From a virus: a stretch of DNA of 29,236 nucleotides. How positions within the stretch are numbered: the stretch's first letter is position 1; each line of letters opens with the position of its first letter. Made by a program: the position numbers and the translations under genes. Location: the IMG/VR virus record IMGVR_UViG_3300042691_041402, positions 1 through 29,236 of that record; one strand, written 5' to 3'. Below are positions 7,487-15,124 of this stretch, piece after piece. The notes below the pieces were generated by a model. It ran no database searches. It was given only the letters and a program-made list of their open reading frames with translations, and was not told the origin of the DNA.

Positions 7487-9676
7487 TTAAAGGTTTTTGA
7501 ATCTTTCCATGATAGCTGTCAATTCATTTTCAGATATTTTATCTTCTTGAATCAAACTCTCATGTGAAACTAATTTCTTAGTTACAGATTCATTTTTCTT
7601 GAGATTTCTAGTCATCCAGAAGTGTTCAACTTGTGAATCAGTTGACATAACCTCGGTAGGATACAATCTAGCTTGAGATAAGATAGATTTTCTAGCATTC
7701 TCATTTAATTGGTTCCAGATTGGCTTGATGTTTTCAGGCATCAATCTGATTACTCTTTCCTCAAGAGTTTCATTTTTAGTTGTTAAGGCGTCAGATATTA
7801 ATCTCAACACATCTTGTTGTGTAAAGAAACTTTTTTCGCTTATGTAAAGTTTAACAGCGTCCTGCTCTTCATTAGTTAAAGAATAGTAACTGTCTACCTG
7901 ACTCTTGTTTAAAAATGTTAAAAAGTGTAGATCGGATGTTTCAACAGCTTTACGTTTTTTAGCTTCTTCGATCAATTTATCAATAGATTTAGATAATTCT
8001 GTATCAGAGTTTCCTTCATATTTAGGAGCCTCATCTGCTTCAGATGATGTTTCTTCTGCTTCAGATGATGTCTCTTCTGCCTCAGATGATGTCTCTTCTG
8101 CCTCAGATGATGTCTCTTCTGACTCTTCTGCCTCATATGAACCTAACTCGTTAGACTCCATTTTTGGAGTTTCTTCAGCACTTGGTGACTCATTAGAATC
8201 ATTCCAAGAGTTCTCTTCTTCCTCTTCGTACTTGTCATTTTCTTCTTCTTCGTAAGATTCAATACCAACTACATTTAAAGAAGGAAGTCTTTCTTCCTCT
8301 TCATTACTCTCAAATAATTTACCACCATTTAGTTTTTCAACTATTAGACTTTGGTAAGAAATTGATTTGTCTAAGTTTTCAGCGATATATTCTGAATATG
8401 CGATGTTATCATCAAGATTTTCTGCAATATATTCTGAGTAAGCGATATTTCCTTCAACATGCTCAGCTAAATATTCTGAGTAAGCGATTGAATTATCAAG
8501 GTGTTCTGCTAAATATTCTGAATAAGAAATGTTCTTATCAAGATTCTCAGCGATATATTCAGCGTAAGCGATATTCTTATCAATATTTTCAGCCAAATAC
8601 TCTGAATATGCAATGTTCTTATCAAGATTTTCAGCCAAATACTCTGAATAAGAAATGTTCTTATCAAGATTCTCAGCAATATATTCTGAATAAGAAATGT
8701 TCTTATCAAGATTTTCAGCCAAATACTCTGAGTACTCAATATTTTTATCAAGATTCTCAGCAACATATTCAGTATAATTTATTGCCTTTTCAAGATTTTC
8801 AGCCAAGTAATCATTATGCTTGATCAACTTCTCAGCTGTAGTTTTAAGTGTTGTGTTTTCATTAACAACAACCTGTACCTTCTCTGCTAAATAATCTAAG
8901 TATTTAACAATTTGTGAATTTGTATCATTCAAATTCTCATAGTACTCAAGTAACTGCTCTAATTTCTTAGGATTAAGATTACCCTTCTTAATGGCGCTGC
9001 GAACTTCTTTCTTAGTAGAAGCCAACTCATTAATAAGATACTTAGAATAATCAGTTAATTGTTGTTTAGTAACTAAATCATTAGTGTTCATATTAAACAA
9101 ATCATTTATTTTTGACTCATCGGACATTTCATATATCCTAAAGTTAGCTTTATTAGAGAATCCGAAAGATTCATTAAGAGTTTTGATATTCATCTTCGCA
9201 GATGCAAAACCCGGATCAGCCACAATATCATAAGTAAATAACTTTTTTAATGTAACTGTACCATCAGACTCAGTAATACCAGCTGCGCGTGAAGAAACAA
9301 AAACTGGACAACCATCGTTGACCAGTGCTTGGGCTTCTTTACCCCAGTGTGTATTAAGTAATCTAATTTCACCTTCGACTCTATTATTTTCTTTTACATA
9401 TTCTGCTTTAGTAACTAAGTGTGATGCTCTAGCCAGAGATGTATCAAATACATCTGGATGATCAAACTCACCATAAACAGAACCCATATTTGTAATCCTT
9501 TCATTCATTTCTTCCAAACAAGGAAGAAATCTATCAGCAGTATAGATTCTCTCATTACGATTTTTAATATCGAATTCTGTGAAAATTCCGCCTAGAATAT
9601 TATTGGACTTATTATTGCTCTCATTTATCTTAGAGAGAGAATTTGTTGAATTTTCAACAATAAGAACTGATTTCAT
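7487..9676 (-). CDS. 21: Prohead protease fused to scaffold (gp21 + gp22-like)
   Basis: A 729-residue fusion. Residues about 22-170 are a T4-type prohead protease (peptidase S77): ILGGIFTEFD, GSVYGEFDHPD with candidate catalytic H73, VEGEIRLLNTHWGKEAQALV and the FVSSRAAG loop with candidate serine 128/129, then FTYDIVADPGF. Residues 259-450 are helical 14-residue repeats of the type YSEYLAENLDKNIS. Residues 455-550 are very acidic, with four SSEAEET units. Residues 560-729 form a second helical domain ending in TAIMERFKNL. In T4 the protease and the core scaffold are separate genes; here one chain does both. The [IL]-x-E cleavage motif occurs in nearly every repeat, so the protein would shred itself after assembly. 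Portal precedes it and capsid follows, as in T4. Confidence 0.9.
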   Translation of the reverse strand: MKSVLIVENSTNSLSKINESNNKSNNILGGIFTEFDIKNRNERIYTADRFLPCLEEMNERITNMGSVYGEFDHPDVFDTSLARASHLVTKAEYVKENNRVEGEIRLLNTHWGKEAQALVNDGCPVFVSSRAAGITESDGTVTLKKLFTYDIVADPGFASAKMNIKTLNESFGFSNKANFRIYEMSDESKINDLFNMNTNDLVTKQQLTDYSKYLINELASTKKEVRSAIKKGNLNPKKLEQLLEYYENLNDTNSQIVKYLDYLAEKVQVVVNENTTLKTTAEKLIKHNDYLAENLEKAINYTEYVAENLDKNIEYSEYLAENLDKNISYSEYIAENLDKNISYSEYLAENLDKNIAYSEYLAENIDKNIAYAEYIAENLDKNISYSEYLAEHLDNSIAYSEYLAEHVEGNIAYSEYIAENLDDNIAYSEYIAENLDKSISYQSLIVEKLNGGKLFESNEEEERLPSLNVVGIESYEEEENDKYEEEEENSWNDSNESPSAEETPKMESNELGSYEAEESEETSSEAEETSSEAEETSSEAEETSSEADEAPKYEGNSDTELSKSIDKLIEEAKKRKAVETSDLHFLTFLNKSQVDSYYSLTNEEQDAVKLYISEKSFFTQQDVLRLISDALTTKNETLEERVIRLMPENIKPIWNQLNENARKSILSQARLYPTEVMSTDSQVEHFWMTRNLKKNESVTKKLVSHESLIQEDKISENELTAIMERFKNL
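8033..8116 (-). repeat. Four 21-bp tandem repeats encoding ETSSEAE
   Basis: Codons 521-548 of the scaffold contain four near-identical 21-bp units (ETSSEAE three times, then ETSSEAD). The nucleotide copies differ by one or two bases, suggesting recent expansion by slippage. They extend an acidic linker. Confidence 0.9.
8357..8818 (-). repeat. Eleven 42-bp tandem repeats encoding a 14-residue scaffold unit
   Basis: Codons 287-440 of the protease-scaffold gene are eleven in-phase 14-residue units (consensus YSEYLAENLDKNIS). A degenerate copy follows (441 on), and one lies exactly two periods upstream (259-272, YLDYLAEKVQVVVN). Fourteen residues are two heptads, fitting a long coiled coil or amphipathic helix. 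Ten of the eleven full units contain [IL]-A-E; the second has VAE instead. Confidence 0.92.
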
Positions 9677-9677
9677 G

Positions 9678-9693
9678 AAATTAACGTTAATTT
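9678..9693. promoter_or_regulatory. 16-bp perfect palindrome at the protease start codon
   Basis: AAATTAACGTTAATTT is its own reverse complement. It ends one base before the ATG of the protease-scaffold gene, where the ribosome must bind. It could be an operator or an RNA hairpin controlling translation. AT-rich palindromes also arise by chance, so the role is open. Confidence 0.35.
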
Positions 9694-9828
9694 TAGATAT
9701 ATATGGATATTAAAAAACCAAAAAAAATTAAAGGTGGATTTTTTATATCAATCCTGAAGTTCAATATTGACAATTATTGTTAGGAAGATGAAAAAAAAGA
9801 TATATACATTAAAATTAATCGGTTTTTT

Positions 9829-10188
9829 ATGATTCTTACCAGAGAAATTAAAATAAAAATCAACGAATCCAATTTTTCATATTTTGAAAATTTAGGATAT
9901 GATATTTCTATTGGTGATGAGTTAGTTATCCCAACTGAACTTTTATCAAAGGGATCACATCATAAAATTGAGTGTGAATGTGATAGTTGTGGATTAAGAA
10001 GAGAAGTAATCTTCAAAAACTACATAAAATATGGCAATCCATGGGGAGTTTATTATTGTAGAAAATGTTCCGAAAAGAAAAGAAAAGAAACTCTCAAAAA
10101 AAATTACGGATGTGAATATCCCATTCAGAATAATAAAATTCTAAAAAAAATGAAGCAAACTATCGCTGAAAAGAAAAAAAATCTATGA
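9829..10188 (+). CDS. Zinc-ribbon protein related to homing-endonuclease DNA-binding domains
   Basis: A 119-residue protein with two CxxC pairs (C51-C54 and C77-C80) forming a zinc ribbon. A basic helix segment follows, KKNYGCEYPIQNNKILKKMK (about 90-109), resembling the YGVxxPxQ repeats found at the DNA-binding ends of phage homing endonucleases. The N-terminal part (REIKIKINESNFSYFENLGY) is also typical of such phage proteins. No HNH or GIY-YIG nuclease core is present, so it is either a remnant or a free DNA-binding regulator. It lies on the opposite strand inside the conserved portal-protease-capsid block, an expected place for a mobile insertion. Its stop overlaps the next gene's start (ATGA). 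Confidence 0.7.
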   Translation: MILTREIKIKINESNFSYFENLGYDISIGDELVIPTELLSKGSHHKIECECDSCGLRREVIFKNYIKYGNPWGVYYCRKCSEKKRKETLKKNYGCEYPIQNNKILKKMKQTIAEKKKNL

Positions 10189-10625
10189 TAGTAGATGTTA
10201 AGTTAAATGATTTTCACAATCTTGAATGTTTCAGAAGCATTCTGGAAAAATATAGAGACTATAAATCATTTTATAGAGAATTAAAAATAAATTCTTTATT
10301 AGGAAATAAATCACAGTTTGATATAGAAGAGATAAATCCACCAATAATTGGTGGATTTGAAGATGATCAATTAAGCTTTGGATCCTTTAGATTAAAAGAC
10401 TCAGCATTTTCTATCAAATCCATGTCATTTGTAGTTGATAAAGATCTTAATGTGATTAAGATTAGTTTAGATATTGATATACTAGAAACACCAAATGGTA
10501 AATTACTATTAGACTTACTAAACATAGGACACACAATAGATTTTAGAGTTGTGATAATACAATATTATGATTATTATGAAATAACAGGGTTTCAAGCCTG
10601 TAGTAAAGATAAATTAGCTTCTTAG
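10185..10625 (+). CDS. Unknown protein, 146 residues, with a prohead-protease-like segment
   Basis: Coupled by an ATGA overlap to the zinc-ribbon gene. No firm family. Residues about 65-125 (FGSFRLKDSAFSIKSMSFVV, then LDIDILETPNGKLLLDLLNI) resemble the pattern seen in the prohead protease of this same phage (ASHLVTKAEYV, then GEIRLLNTHWGKEAQALVND). However, the following SSR loop and the histidine block are missing (here HTIDFRVVIIQYY). It may be a catalytically dead relative of the protease fold, but similarity is short and judged by eye. It ends 7 bases from the convergent portal gene. Confidence 0.7.
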   Translation: MIVDVKLNDFHNLECFRSILEKYRDYKSFYRELKINSLLGNKSQFDIEEINPPIIGGFEDDQLSFGSFRLKDSAFSIKSMSFVVDKDLNVIKISLDIDILETPNGKLLLDLLNIGHTIDFRVVIIQYYDYYEITGFQACSKDKLAS

Positions 10626-10632
10626 AAATATA

Positions 10633-12336
10633 TTAAAACTCAAATTCAGATGATTCTCCACCACCAGTCTCTTCACCACCAGCCTCACCACCTCCAGTTT
10701 CTGGAGCAGGTGCTTCCGGTGTCTCAGGAGTTGTCTGTGCACCTGCCTCACCACCAGCTTCTTCACCAGCTTCTTCACCAGCTTCACCAGGAGTAGCCTC
10801 AGATGTCGCTGCACCAGCAGCATCTTTAACCCAATATCTTCTATTTTCTTCTTTTTCTTCCGAAGATAGTTTCAAAACATGGTCTATTAAGTAGTCTATA
10901 TGGAAATAAGGGGTACCATCTGCTTTTTGAATACCAGTATAACTTCCCAGAACTTCTATTTTCTTAGACATGTTTCCTAATTTTTTCCACTCTTCAAAGA
11001 GTTGATTAGAAATAAATTCTATATCCAATTGGTTCAAAAATATCTCATCATCTTTAAGCTCTGGAAACTCAACCAACATCTGTAATTTAAGTGGTTTTAC
11101 AACCAACTCTTTAAAATTAGCTCTTAGTCGGTTTATAAAATTACTAAATTTAGCCTCATCTCTTGTCATCTCAGCGGCATCTGTAAAAACATTACCACCA
11201 CCATTATCACCCTCAAATCTTTGAACAGGTATTTTAGAAGCTCTTTTCAAAATATTATAAAACCACTTCAAAATATCATCCTCATTAAGATTATGACCTT
11301 GAGGAGATATAAGTTCCATATTCGGTGTGCCAGCATCTCCTTCAGGAAACCATATTTGCTTATTATAAGGTAGATGTTTGGTACCATTAATTTGCAAGGT
11401 TCCTAAAGAATCATCCCATTCTACTTCCTCTGAATAATCATTGATTAATTGACCTATTTGCTCCTCTGCCTTCTGCCTTGATAGCCCCTTTACTGGTATT
11501 GTAAACTTCTGATAGACAGTAGCATTTATAATATTGAACATAATTTTAGTTTGTTCAATAATTTTCATTTGATTGTATGGTTTGATTAGACCCTCAACAT
11601 ATGAAGTCTCTGAGTAATCATTTTGTGTCGAGTATGAAACAAAGACTATCTGTGAATCTAGAAATATTCTTCTAAGTTGCGGATCTTCTGGATACTGAAT
11701 CCATAAATTACCAATCGATGGTTCAAAAGCAGGTACTAATGTTTCAGGTCTCAGTCGATTAAAGTGAATTATATTTTTCTTTTTATCATCCCATACAATT
11801 TCCATAGCCAAGTAACCATCTATTAGGAAATCTTTCATAAGACTCCATGCTGATACTGAATCTGAGAATCCATATCTATTATAAATTTTTTCAAAAAACT
11901 CTTGGTACTTATCTCTTAAATCCTGTGAATAGTCATTTGAAATATTTTTTGGTTTACAAAAATCTTTATCTGAATAAATAACAGCTTCATCACAAACCGT
12001 AGAAACAAAATCTCTAATTTCATCTTTTATAGAATACTCTCTTAGAATTCTTCTCTTATCAGCATAAGATCTATCCAAATAAGGAATAGACTTTCTATTT
12101 AAAACCGAAGCAACGGCTTTCCTACTAAAGAAGTCATACATAGAGTTACCTTGCATTGAATAAGGATCCTCATTAATACCAACACCAACTTGATTTCTCA
12201 TAACCATATCATCATAGTTCATTCCCCAGGAAGATAGATTACGAAGAATTCTACTAAAAAGGCCTCTATTTTCAACAGCAGTATTTCCCAATTGACTGTT
12301 TCTATTTTGATTAAGAGGATTATAAGTTTCTGCCAT
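10633..12336 (-). CDS. 20: Portal vertex protein (T4 gp20-like)
   Basis: A 567-residue portal, close in length to T4 gp20 (524) plus a tail. Recognisable parts are the N-terminal NRGLFSRILRNLSSW and the core DGYLAMEIVWDDKKKNIIHF, then RLRPETLVPAFEP. The strongly conserved stretch ILKRASKIPVQRFEGDNGGG, then TDAAEMTRDEAKFSNFINRL (about 390-430), lies before the clip/crown region. Twelve subunits form the DNA entry channel and the site of head assembly initiation. Residues 504-567 are a low-complexity Gly/Ala/Glu/Pro tail (TPGEAGEEAGEEAGGEAG and on), which T4 gp20 lacks. The gene heads the head cassette; an AATATATA box lies 23 bases before its ATG. Confidence 0.93.
   Translation of the reverse strand: MAETYNPLNQNRNSQLGNTAVENRGLFSRILRNLSSWGMNYDDMVMRNQVGVGINEDPYSMQGNSMYDFFSRKAVASVLNRKSIPYLDRSYADKRRILREYSIKDEIRDFVSTVCDEAVIYSDKDFCKPKNISNDYSQDLRDKYQEFFEKIYNRYGFSDSVSAWSLMKDFLIDGYLAMEIVWDDKKKNIIHFNRLRPETLVPAFEPSIGNLWIQYPEDPQLRRIFLDSQIVFVSYSTQNDYSETSYVEGLIKPYNQMKIIEQTKIMFNIINATVYQKFTIPVKGLSRQKAEEQIGQLINDYSEEVEWDDSLGTLQINGTKHLPYNKQIWFPEGDAGTPNMELISPQGHNLNEDDILKWFYNILKRASKIPVQRFEGDNGGGNVFTDAAEMTRDEAKFSNFINRLRANFKELVVKPLKLQMLVEFPELKDDEIFLNQLDIEFISNQLFEEWKKLGNMSKKIEVLGSYTGIQKADGTPYFHIDYLIDHVLKLSSEEKEENRRYWVKDAAGAATSEATPGEAGEEAGEEAGGEAGAQTTPETPEAPAPETGGGEAGGEETGGGESSEFEF
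10636..10827 (-). repeat. Low-complexity Gly/Glu/Ala/Pro coding tail of the portal
   Basis: Codons 504-567 are built from short imperfect repeats; on the plus strand CCAGCTTCTTCA recurs head to tail. GC content rises sharply against the surrounding gene, and the encoded tail is disordered and acidic. Confidence 0.8.
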
Positions 12337-12359
12337 CGATTTTTTTTAAAATTTTAAGG

Positions 12360-12367
12360 TATATATT
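12360..12367 (-). promoter_or_regulatory. AATATATA box before the portal gene
   Basis: AATATATA on the minus strand, 23 bases before the portal ATG. Identical octamers stand at similar distances before several other genes in the window; it is a candidate late-promoter element. Confidence 0.4.
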
Positions 12368-12384
12368 AAAAATTAACTATCCCC

Positions 12385-12735
12385 TTAGTCTCTATAGATA
12401 GAAACACCACTCTTAGGAAGAGTATCTAGTGGGAATTTCTCTAATAGCACTTGAAGTTCATTCTTAAAATTTTCAAATCCAGATTTTCCCATCTCACTAT
12501 AGATAAGAGACTGCACAACTAAATGGGTTAATTCCTGCCTCTCTTTATATAGAGATTCTTTTTTTCTTTGTTTCTCAGACTCATCAGCTAGTTGAGAAAG
12601 TCTCTTACCAGCCAAGTCCTGTCTTACCTTTTCTATTTCTTCTTGTTTAGCCCTATCAAGTTCACTTTTGAGTTTTGCTTGTTGAGCCAGTAGCTCTCTA
12701 TAGTCCATTTCTTCAAATTTTCTTAAATGCTTCAT
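12385..12735 (-). CDS. Unknown coiled-coil protein, 116 residues
   Basis: No family is recognised. After MKHLRKFEEMDY the sequence is an almost continuous charged helix up to residue about 70 (LAQQAKLKSELDRAKQEEIE, SEKQRKKESLYKERQELTHL), then a small C-terminal segment (LEKFPLDTLPKSGVSIYRD). The first residues match a short N-terminal motif (MK-x-[IL]-[KR]-[KR]-F-[NE]-E) found in other proteins of this window. In T4 the small core proteins gp67 and gp68 are coded between portal and protease; this gene, directly before the portal, could be a small core or assembly protein. An AATATATA box lies 23 bases before the ATG. Confidence 0.75.
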   Translation of the reverse strand: MKHLRKFEEMDYRELLAQQAKLKSELDRAKQEEIEKVRQDLAGKRLSQLADESEKQRKKESLYKERQELTHLVVQSLIYSEMGKSGFENFKNELQVLLEKFPLDTLPKSGVSIYRD

Positions 12736-12758
12736 ATTTAGTATGAGAAATTTTATAA

Positions 12759-12766
12759 TATATATT
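12759..12766 (-). promoter_or_regulatory. AATATATA box before the coiled-coil gene
   Basis: AATATATA followed by TTATAAAATTT on the minus strand, 23 bases before the ATG at 12735 and just past the glutamine synthetase terminator, so it would start a new transcript running into the portal gene. Confidence 0.45.
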
Positions 12767-12770
12767 AAAG

Positions 12771-12799
12771 AAAAAAGTCCGATATTTTATCGGACCTTT
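12771..12799 (-). terminator. Terminator after glutamine synthetase
   Basis: An 8-bp perfect stem GTCCGATA/TATCGGAC (arms 12777-12784 and 12788-12795, loop TTT). It is followed on the minus strand by TTTTTTC and starts 7 bases past the glutamine synthetase stop. Confidence 0.9.
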
Positions 12800-12802
12800 T
12801 TA

Positions 12803-13840
12803 TTAGTTTTCAACTTCGGCTGTTATACATATTGTTTTGACCATAACATTACAAATCTCATAAGGATTAGCATTTGAAGCCGGTCTCCTGTCCTCTAAGT
12901 AACCAGGTGTGTAATCATCATTGACTGAAAACGGAATTCGAATAGACGCTGTTCTATCACCTATCCCATATTTAAATTCTTTGATTGAACAAGTCTCATT
13001 AGCCCCAGTCAATCTGAATTCATTATCGACTCCATAAACACTAATATGTTCATCGATAGATTGTCCAATTTTCTCACAAGCCTCTATGATAAGTTGTTTT
13101 TTATTTTTCAAGTCCTCTCTCATTGACTCCGTAGAAAAGTTCACGTGCATACCACTACCATTCCAATCATTACCACGATATGGTTTAGGATGTAACTCAA
13201 TAAAATAATTAAATTCTTCAGAAACTCTCTCTAATAACCATCTTGAAATCCAAAGTTGATCAGAACCATCTAAAGCATAAACAGGACCTATTTGATATTC
13301 CCATTGTCCTAACATCACTTCAGCATTAATTCCAGTAAACGCCAATCCAGCCTCTAAGCATAATTCAGCGTGTCTTTCTACAAATTTTCTTCCAGAAACA
13401 TTATTACCACCAACACCACAATAATAGTCACCCTGTGGTCTAGGATAACCTTCTTTAGGCCAACCGAGTGGTTTATTTGTTTCTCTATCATAAATAATAT
13501 ATTCCTGTTCAAAACCATACATAGTATTTTCATCAGAAATATTCAATGTTTCTTGTAATATAGAGCGATGGTTTGATGAGTGAGGTGTCATGTCAGTATT
13601 ATAAACTTCACACATCACCAGAAATCCATTTTCCCTGAATGGGTCTTTAAATCTATTGACAGGAACAAGTACCATTTCAGACTTTGAAGTCTCAGCTTGA
13701 TTTGTAGATGATCCATCAAAACCCCAATTAGGAACTTTGATTTTGTCTTCATTTTTTGCAGTCACGATTTTAGTTTTGGATCTCAACTTCTGAGGATTGT
13801 TACCATCTAGCCAGATGTATTCAAGAAAAAAAGTTTTCAT
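12803..13840 (-). CDS. glnA: Glutamine synthetase, type II (short, eukaryote-like form)
   Basis: A 345-residue enzyme making glutamine from glutamate, ammonia and ATP. It has the short GSII architecture: N-terminal beta-grasp with WGFDGSSTNQAE (39-50), then the catalytic domain with YGFEQEY (108-114; metal-binding glutamates), GINAEVMLGQWEYQIGP (170-186), NGSGMHVNFST (227-237; the His that contacts glutamate), the nucleotide/phosphate-binding GDRTASIRIP (294-303) and YLEDRRPASNANPY (314-327). All the expected motifs are intact, so it should be active. Flavobacteria commonly encode GSII of this length, so transfer from a host is likely. It has its own terminator and sits among virion genes; an A/T-rich stretch precedes the ATG. 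As an auxiliary metabolic gene it could keep glutamine for nucleotide synthesis available during infection. Confidence 0.95.
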   Translation of the reverse strand: MKTFFLEYIWLDGNNPQKLRSKTKIVTAKNEDKIKVPNWGFDGSSTNQAETSKSEMVLVPVNRFKDPFRENGFLVMCEVYNTDMTPHSSNHRSILQETLNISDENTMYGFEQEYIIYDRETNKPLGWPKEGYPRPQGDYYCGVGGNNVSGRKFVERHAELCLEAGLAFTGINAEVMLGQWEYQIGPVYALDGSDQLWISRWLLERVSEEFNYFIELHPKPYRGNDWNGSGMHVNFSTESMREDLKNKKQLIIEACEKIGQSIDEHISVYGVDNEFRLTGANETCSIKEFKYGIGDRTASIRIPFSVNDDYTPGYLEDRRPASNANPYEICNVMVKTICITAEVEN

Positions 13841-13876
13841 ATAAATTTTAATTTTTCTATTATATTTTATTTAAAT

Positions 13877-14572
13877 TTACTTGTTTTTAAATTTGTCAAA
13901 ACTTTCTTGCAATCTTTTAATATGTCCAAAAAGAACATCATATTTTTTATTTATTAATGATTCAGCTTCATAAAAATCTTTAAGAGTAGAAGATATTAAC
14001 TCTTTATGTCTTTGTTCTCTTTTATCTAATTTTGACTTCCATATCTGTACGAGTTTTTGAGGATCGTATGTATTTTTTGGATGAGAAGAGTAAAGAAATC
14101 TTGGAAGTAATTCCAAATTTATCTTATGCACCAGTTTTAGTTGTATAGCGTTATACTCAACTATACCATACTCAAAACCATACTTTAAAAGTTCAGTGTA
14201 AATTCCTTTAAAGTCAACCTCTAAAGTTGCATTTTTTTCAAACATTTCTTCTGAAATAAATTTATCAAAAAGTTTAGAACGAATTTCTATTGGTAGAAAA
14301 TTAAAATTTAGAGCTAAAACTATTTTCATACCATTGAAGTCCTTATATTCTATGGTGAATACAGGTGAATACCTCATCCAATTAGATGGATCTTCGTATT
14401 GAAAAAAGTAAAACTTACCCATCGATATATTTGAAAGAGGAATTGCTTCACACATATCATCACTTTTAGAATATTTATCAACCATGTATATTGAATTATT
14501 TTTAAAGTAATCAATTATGTCTGTGCCAAAAACTTTTTGACTTAGATTAATTCGTTCTTGTAAAGCTCCCAT
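13877..14572 (-). CDS. Unknown protein, 231 residues, probably virion-related
   Basis: No family is firmly recognised. A beta-rich middle (MRYSPVFTIEYKDFNGMKIV, ALNFNFLPIEIRSKLFDKFI, about 80-120) is followed by a helical C-terminus (LDKREQRHKELISSTLKDFY to the lysine-rich end) that looks like a coiled coil. It is divergent from the gp4-like gene with start codons adjacent. In T4, gene 4 has genes 2 and 53 as neighbours, but no convincing match to either product is visible by eye. A structural or head-completion role is a guess from context. Confidence 0.75.
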   Translation of the reverse strand: MGALQERINLSQKVFGTDIIDYFKNNSIYMVDKYSKSDDMCEAIPLSNISMGKFYFFQYEDPSNWMRYSPVFTIEYKDFNGMKIVLALNFNFLPIEIRSKLFDKFISEEMFEKNATLEVDFKGIYTELLKYGFEYGIVEYNAIQLKLVHKINLELLPRFLYSSHPKNTYDPQKLVQIWKSKLDKREQRHKELISSTLKDFYEAESLINKKYDVLFGHIKRLQESFDKFKNK

Positions 14573-14576
14573 ATGA

Positions 14577-14586
14577 AATATATATT
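14577..14586. promoter_or_regulatory. Bidirectional A/T box between two divergent genes
   Basis: AATATATATT can be read as AATATATA on both strands (14577-14584 and 14586-14579). It lies 6 bases before each of the divergent starts at 14591 (plus) and 14572 (minus). So close a box would give leaderless or nearly leaderless mRNAs. Confidence 0.35.
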
Positions 14587-14590
14587 ATAT

Positions 14591-15124
14591 ATGATTAATA
14601 ATATACCAAAAAATAATAATTACCATCAAGGAAACTTCATTCCGAAAAATAAAGATAAAGTCTTGAAACTTAATTCACAAGGTGGTATCTACTATAGGAG
14701 TTCTTGGGAATTTAAAATTATGAACTGGTTAGATAAAAGTGAAAAAGTAGTAAAATGGGGATCCGAGTGTATTGTTATACCTTATCAAATGACTCACTTT
14801 GATAACGGTGATGTAAGAGTTAAAACACATAACTACTATCCAGATTTCTATTATGAACTTTTATCTAATGGTGGTGAAGTAAAAAAGGTCATAGCTGAGG
14901 TCAAACCAAAAAAAGAGTATGATATGGTTGTGGCTTTGCAAGAAAAAAAATTACAAGTTCCAGATTCATCGTCAAAGTTAAAAAAATTAAAAAATTTTGA
15001 ATATGACTTAAAAATGGCTCAGAAAAATAGAGATAAATGGAATACTATGATCAAATATTGTAATAAAAAAGGTTGGGACTTTATAGTAATAACTGAAGAA
15101 CATCTAAAAAAATTTAACTTATAA
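14591..15124 (+). CDS. 4: Head completion nuclease-like protein (T4 gp4-like)
   Basis: A protein of 177 residues from the start chosen here. The T4 gp4 family pattern is clear: GGIYYRSSWEFKIMNWLDKS (YRSxWE block), then VVKWGSECIVIPYQ, then YYPDFYYELL and VIAEVKPKKEY. WE, PDF and EVKP form a PD-(D/E)xK nuclease-like active site (D of YPDF, E and K of EVKP). In T4, gp4 acts after packaging so that tails can join heads. The C-terminal AQKNRDKWNTMIKYCNKKGW, then FIVITEEHL, is also typical. An in-frame ATG at 14573 would add six residues (MKYILY) but starts one base from the divergent gene and inside the A/T promoter box, so ATG 14591 (MINNIPKNNN) is preferred. Confidence 0.82.
   Translation: MINNIPKNNNYHQGNFIPKNKDKVLKLNSQGGIYYRSSWEFKIMNWLDKSEKVVKWGSECIVIPYQMTHFDNGDVRVKTHNYYPDFYYELLSNGGEVKKVIAEVKPKKEYDMVVALQEKKLQVPDSSSKLKKLKNFEYDLKMAQKNRDKWNTMIKYCNKKGWDFIVITEEHLKKFNL

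Noticed and set aside
7905-8255. Plus-strand Ser/Asp-rich open frame
   Set aside because: Antisense image of the acidic scaffold linker, with no start context or neighbours.
8357-8818. CRISPR-like periodic repeats
   Set aside because: The period is 42 bp without unique spacers, in frame with a protein gene, and diverged at third codon positions: a coding tandem repeat.
8362-8823. Open frame on the plus strand, and another minus-strand frame at 8509-8766, across the 42-bp repeats
   Set aside because: Both are repeat-driven shadows of the protease-scaffold gene; an open frame in one repeat unit stays open in all units.
10614-10823. Minus-strand open frame rich in Leu/Val/Arg
   Set aside because: Out-of-frame reading of the portal's repetitive tail.
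14573-14590. Upstream ATG of the gp4-like gene
   Set aside because: Directly abuts the divergent start and overlaps the A/T promoter box, leaving no room for initiation; ATG 14591 is preferred.
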